Shown: positions 62,428 through 64,000 of the stretch, piece by piece | Layout: every line of letters starts with the position of its first letter | Numbering within the stretch: position 1 is the stretch's first letter | Notes under the pieces: generated by a model | Told to the model about the DNA's origin: nothing | What the model saw: the letters and a program-made list of their open reading frames with translations, nothing else | The model's database searches: none | NCBI GenBank assembly: GCA_902362875.1 | Contig: CABIYF010000002.1 | Location: forward strand, 1-64,000 | Direction: 5' to 3' | DNA from: Eubacteriaceae bacterium | GTDB taxonomy: Bacteria > Bacillota > Clostridia > Lachnospirales > Lachnospiraceae | Length of the DNA: 64,000 nt | Position numbers and translations under genes: made by a program

Positions 62428-63843
62428 TTGAATGTATGGCAGAAGTTCAAAGGATGGATTGCGAAAAAAATGAACTTCACCGTGGAAACATCGCCAGCGA
62501 TGAAGGAAGAATCATTTCTTGAATGGCTTGGAGTGAAAAGAAAAAACAAGGATGTGATGGCGGAAGTAACGTACTTCACATGCTTGAAAATGATGTCTGA
62601 AACGCTGGCAAAAATACCGTGGAAATATTATCAAAAAACAGACAAAGGGATCATTGAACCAGAATTGTCGGATGTTGCGAAACTGCTGAAAAACAGACCG
62701 AATCCATTTATGACGCCCACAGCTTTCTGGAATGCTGTGGAGATGAACCGAAACCACTTCGGAAATGCGTATGTATATGTCAGGTCGAAGTTCAAAAGAA
62801 AAAAATACGGCGGAGAATACAAAGTCATGGACTTGTGGATCATGCCGTCGAACTGCGTGCAGATCGTAGTGGATGATGAAGGATACTTCGGAGGAAGGGG
62901 AAAGATCTGGTACGTCTACAACGATAAATACAGCGGGCAGCAATATGTGTTCGGGACAGATGAAGTCCTGCATTTCAAGACATCACACAGCTTGGATGGT
63001 ATTACGGGGCTTCCTGTGCAGGCAATATTGAAGACAACTGTGGAGGGCGCAGCGGCATCACAGGACTATCTGAACAGTTTATATGAAAGCGGACTGACTG
63101 GGAAAGCAACGCTGGAATACACAGGAGATCTGAACAAAGATTTGAAAGAAAAACTGGTGCAGGCATTTGAAGAATTCGGATCAGGTGCAAAAAATGCCGG
63201 AAAAATCATTCCGGTTCCACTTGGGATGAAACTGACGCCGCTGGATATTAAACTTTCGGACAGCCAGTTCATCGAATTAAAGAAATATTCAGCACTTCAG
63301 ATTGCAGCTGCATTCGGAATCAAGCCGAATCAGATCAATGATTATACAAAATCTTCGTACAGCAACAGCGAAATGCAGCAGTTGTCATTCCTGACAGATA
63401 CGATGCTTTTTGTGTTAAAGCAGTACGAAGAAGAAGTCAATTATAAGTTATTGACAGATGAAGAAGCCTTCAGCGAAGGAAAATATTACAAACTGAATGA
63501 AAAAGTTCTGCTAAGAACTGACAGCAAGACACAGATGGAGATTTTCGCAACAGGTGTCCAGAATGGAATTCAAAAAGTGAATGAATGCCGACGAAAACTG
63601 GATCTGATGGATGCAGAAGGCGGTGATCAGCTGATCGTGAACGGAAATTATATTCCGATCACAGAAGTTGGAAAGCAGTACGAAAAAGCGGGAAATGCAC
63701 AGCAGCAAAGCGTGCTTCCTATACAGCCGGAAACGGATCAGAAAACGCAGAAGGATCTGGAAGAAGGAGATCAGGCAGACACGACCGGAACAGAACCTGA
63801 TGAAAAAGAATCGCAGGAAGGAGGGGAAAACGATGAAGAATAA
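62428..63843 (+). CDS. HK97-family portal protein
   Basis: A 471-residue portal. MAEVTYFTCLKMMSETLAKIPWKYYQK, NPFMTPTAFWNAVEMNRNHFGNAYVYV, EVLHFKTSHSLDGITGLPV and FGIKPNQINDYTKSSYSNSEMQQLSF are typical HK97 portal blocks. The C-terminus is Glu/Gly-rich. TTG start at 62428 with AGGGGG upstream; no in-frame ATG fits. It precedes the protease with overlap of 11 bases. Confidence 0.93.
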   Translation: MNVWQKFKGWIAKKMNFTVETSPAMKEESFLEWLGVKRKNKDVMAEVTYFTCLKMMSETLAKIPWKYYQKTDKGIIEPELSDVAKLLKNRPNPFMTPTAFWNAVEMNRNHFGNAYVYVRSKFKRKKYGGEYKVMDLWIMPSNCVQIVVDDEGYFGGRGKIWYVYNDKYSGQQYVFGTDEVLHFKTSHSLDGITGLPVQAILKTTVEGAAASQDYLNSLYESGLTGKATLEYTGDLNKDLKEKLVQAFEEFGSGAKNAGKIIPVPLGMKLTPLDIKLSDSQFIELKKYSALQIAAAFGIKPNQINDYTKSSYSNSEMQQLSFLTDTMLFVLKQYEEEVNYKLLTDEEAFSEGKYYKLNEKVLLRTDSKTQMEIFATGVQNGIQKVNECRRKLDLMDAEGGDQLIVNGNYIPITEVGKQYEKAGNAQQQSVLPIQPETDQKTQKDLEEGDQADTTGTEPDEKESQEGGENDEE

Positions 63844-64000
63844 ATTCAATTTTTCACGGAGAAATCCAAAAACAAAGAAGATTGAAAATACTGGATTTAT
63901 GGAATTCAGAAATGTATCGAATAATGCAGCAGACCTGTATATATACGGTGACATTGTTTCTTCAACATGGGAAGCATGGTGCGATGAAGATACATGCCCG
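63833..64000 (+). CDS. ClpP-like prohead protease, partial
   Basis: The first 56 codons of a gene that runs off the window. MKNKFNFSRR... then LYIYGDIVSSTWEAWCDEDTCP matches the first strand of ClpP-like head maturation proteases. GGAGGGG precedes the ATG. The capsid gene is expected next, outside the window. Confidence 0.85.
   Translation, partial: MKNKFNFSRRNPKTKKIENTGFMEFRNVSNNAADLYIYGDIVSSTWEAWCDEDTCP

Larger units (their letters stand above)
48307..64000 (+). mobile_element. Prophage or phage-plasmid, left part
   Basis: From here on, all genes lie on + strand, are short and overlapping, and have higher GC and different codon use (GGA, ATC, CGG-rich) than the host genes. Hallmarks are P27 small terminase, large terminase, HK97-type portal and ClpP-like protease in the usual order, preceded by DNA-handling genes. 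The right end is outside the window. No integrase, repressor or lysis gene was found within it. Confidence 0.9.

Overview
The window looks like chromosome from a low-GC, spore-forming, Gram-positive gut anaerobe of the Clostridia, most likely Lachnospiraceae (Anaerostipes-like; this is inference). The evidence is AT-rich host genes with strong AGGAGG ribosome sites, a tryptophan T-box, LicT/PTS antitermination, a YtvI-like sporulation membrane protein, a SpoIID/PG-binding spore-cortex type protein, and several small Clostridia families (DUF6472, DUF4250, DUF5688). No rRNA, tRNA or CRISPR array was seen.

Layout. (1) 1-5908 is the right part of an integrative mobilizable element, richer in GC than the host: RecA-like ATPase, a pMV158-type oriT, MobV relaxase, ParB, a PC4-like protein and a large serine recombinase whose stop codon is the last identifiable element base. 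Its end abuts a truncated IS transposase (5909-6075), so the element probably inserted into an IS. (2) 6249-10401 is a LicT-controlled PTS operon with two RAT/terminator switches, a beta-glucoside-type EIIBCA and an esterase. (3) 10533-18906 holds a COG3044 ATPase, a HAD phosphatase, a cytidylate-kinase-like protein and a TetR regulator divergent from an MMPL exporter with its secreted partner. (4) 19003-21471 is an accessory patch: an Rpn-family nuclease gene, an uncharacterised protein plus a NADAR (ADP-ribose) protein, then a second partial copy of the Rpn 3' end.

(5) 21525-28582 is a complete trp operon, trpE-trpGD-trpC-trpF-trpB-trpA, under a T-box(Trp), followed by two aminotransferases (aspartate/aromatic type and HisC-type). 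(6) 31005-48256 is ordinary chromosome: DUF5688, YtvI-like permease, thyA, folA, an M15 peptidase, a decayed AAA-ATPase/nuclease gene, a SpoIID-like cortex protein, YbaK, carbonic anhydrase, an amidase, zinc-ribbon membrane proteins, an ABC exporter and a GH13 glucanase. Two copies of an unusual long-stem structured element follow folA and the M15 peptidase gene.

(7) From about 48.3 kb to the end lies a prophage or phage-plasmid, all on the + strand. The early region has many small Cys-cluster proteins, an orphan m5C methyltransferase, an HUH replication initiator, a membrane lytic transglycosylase, a VRR-NUC nuclease, ParA and ParB-like proteins, a MazF-like protein split at a G9 tract, SSB and an ArpU/sigma-like regulator. 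The late region has HNH, P27 small terminase, large terminase, HK97 portal and the start of a ClpP-like prohead protease. No integrase, repressor, DNA polymerase or helicase is seen inside the window. The main points for a second look are the paired structured elements, the HUH-Rep/ParAB tailed phage, the NADAR cassette between Rpn copies, the MazF G9 frameshift, the internal start in trpGD and the oriT flanked by inverted repeats.
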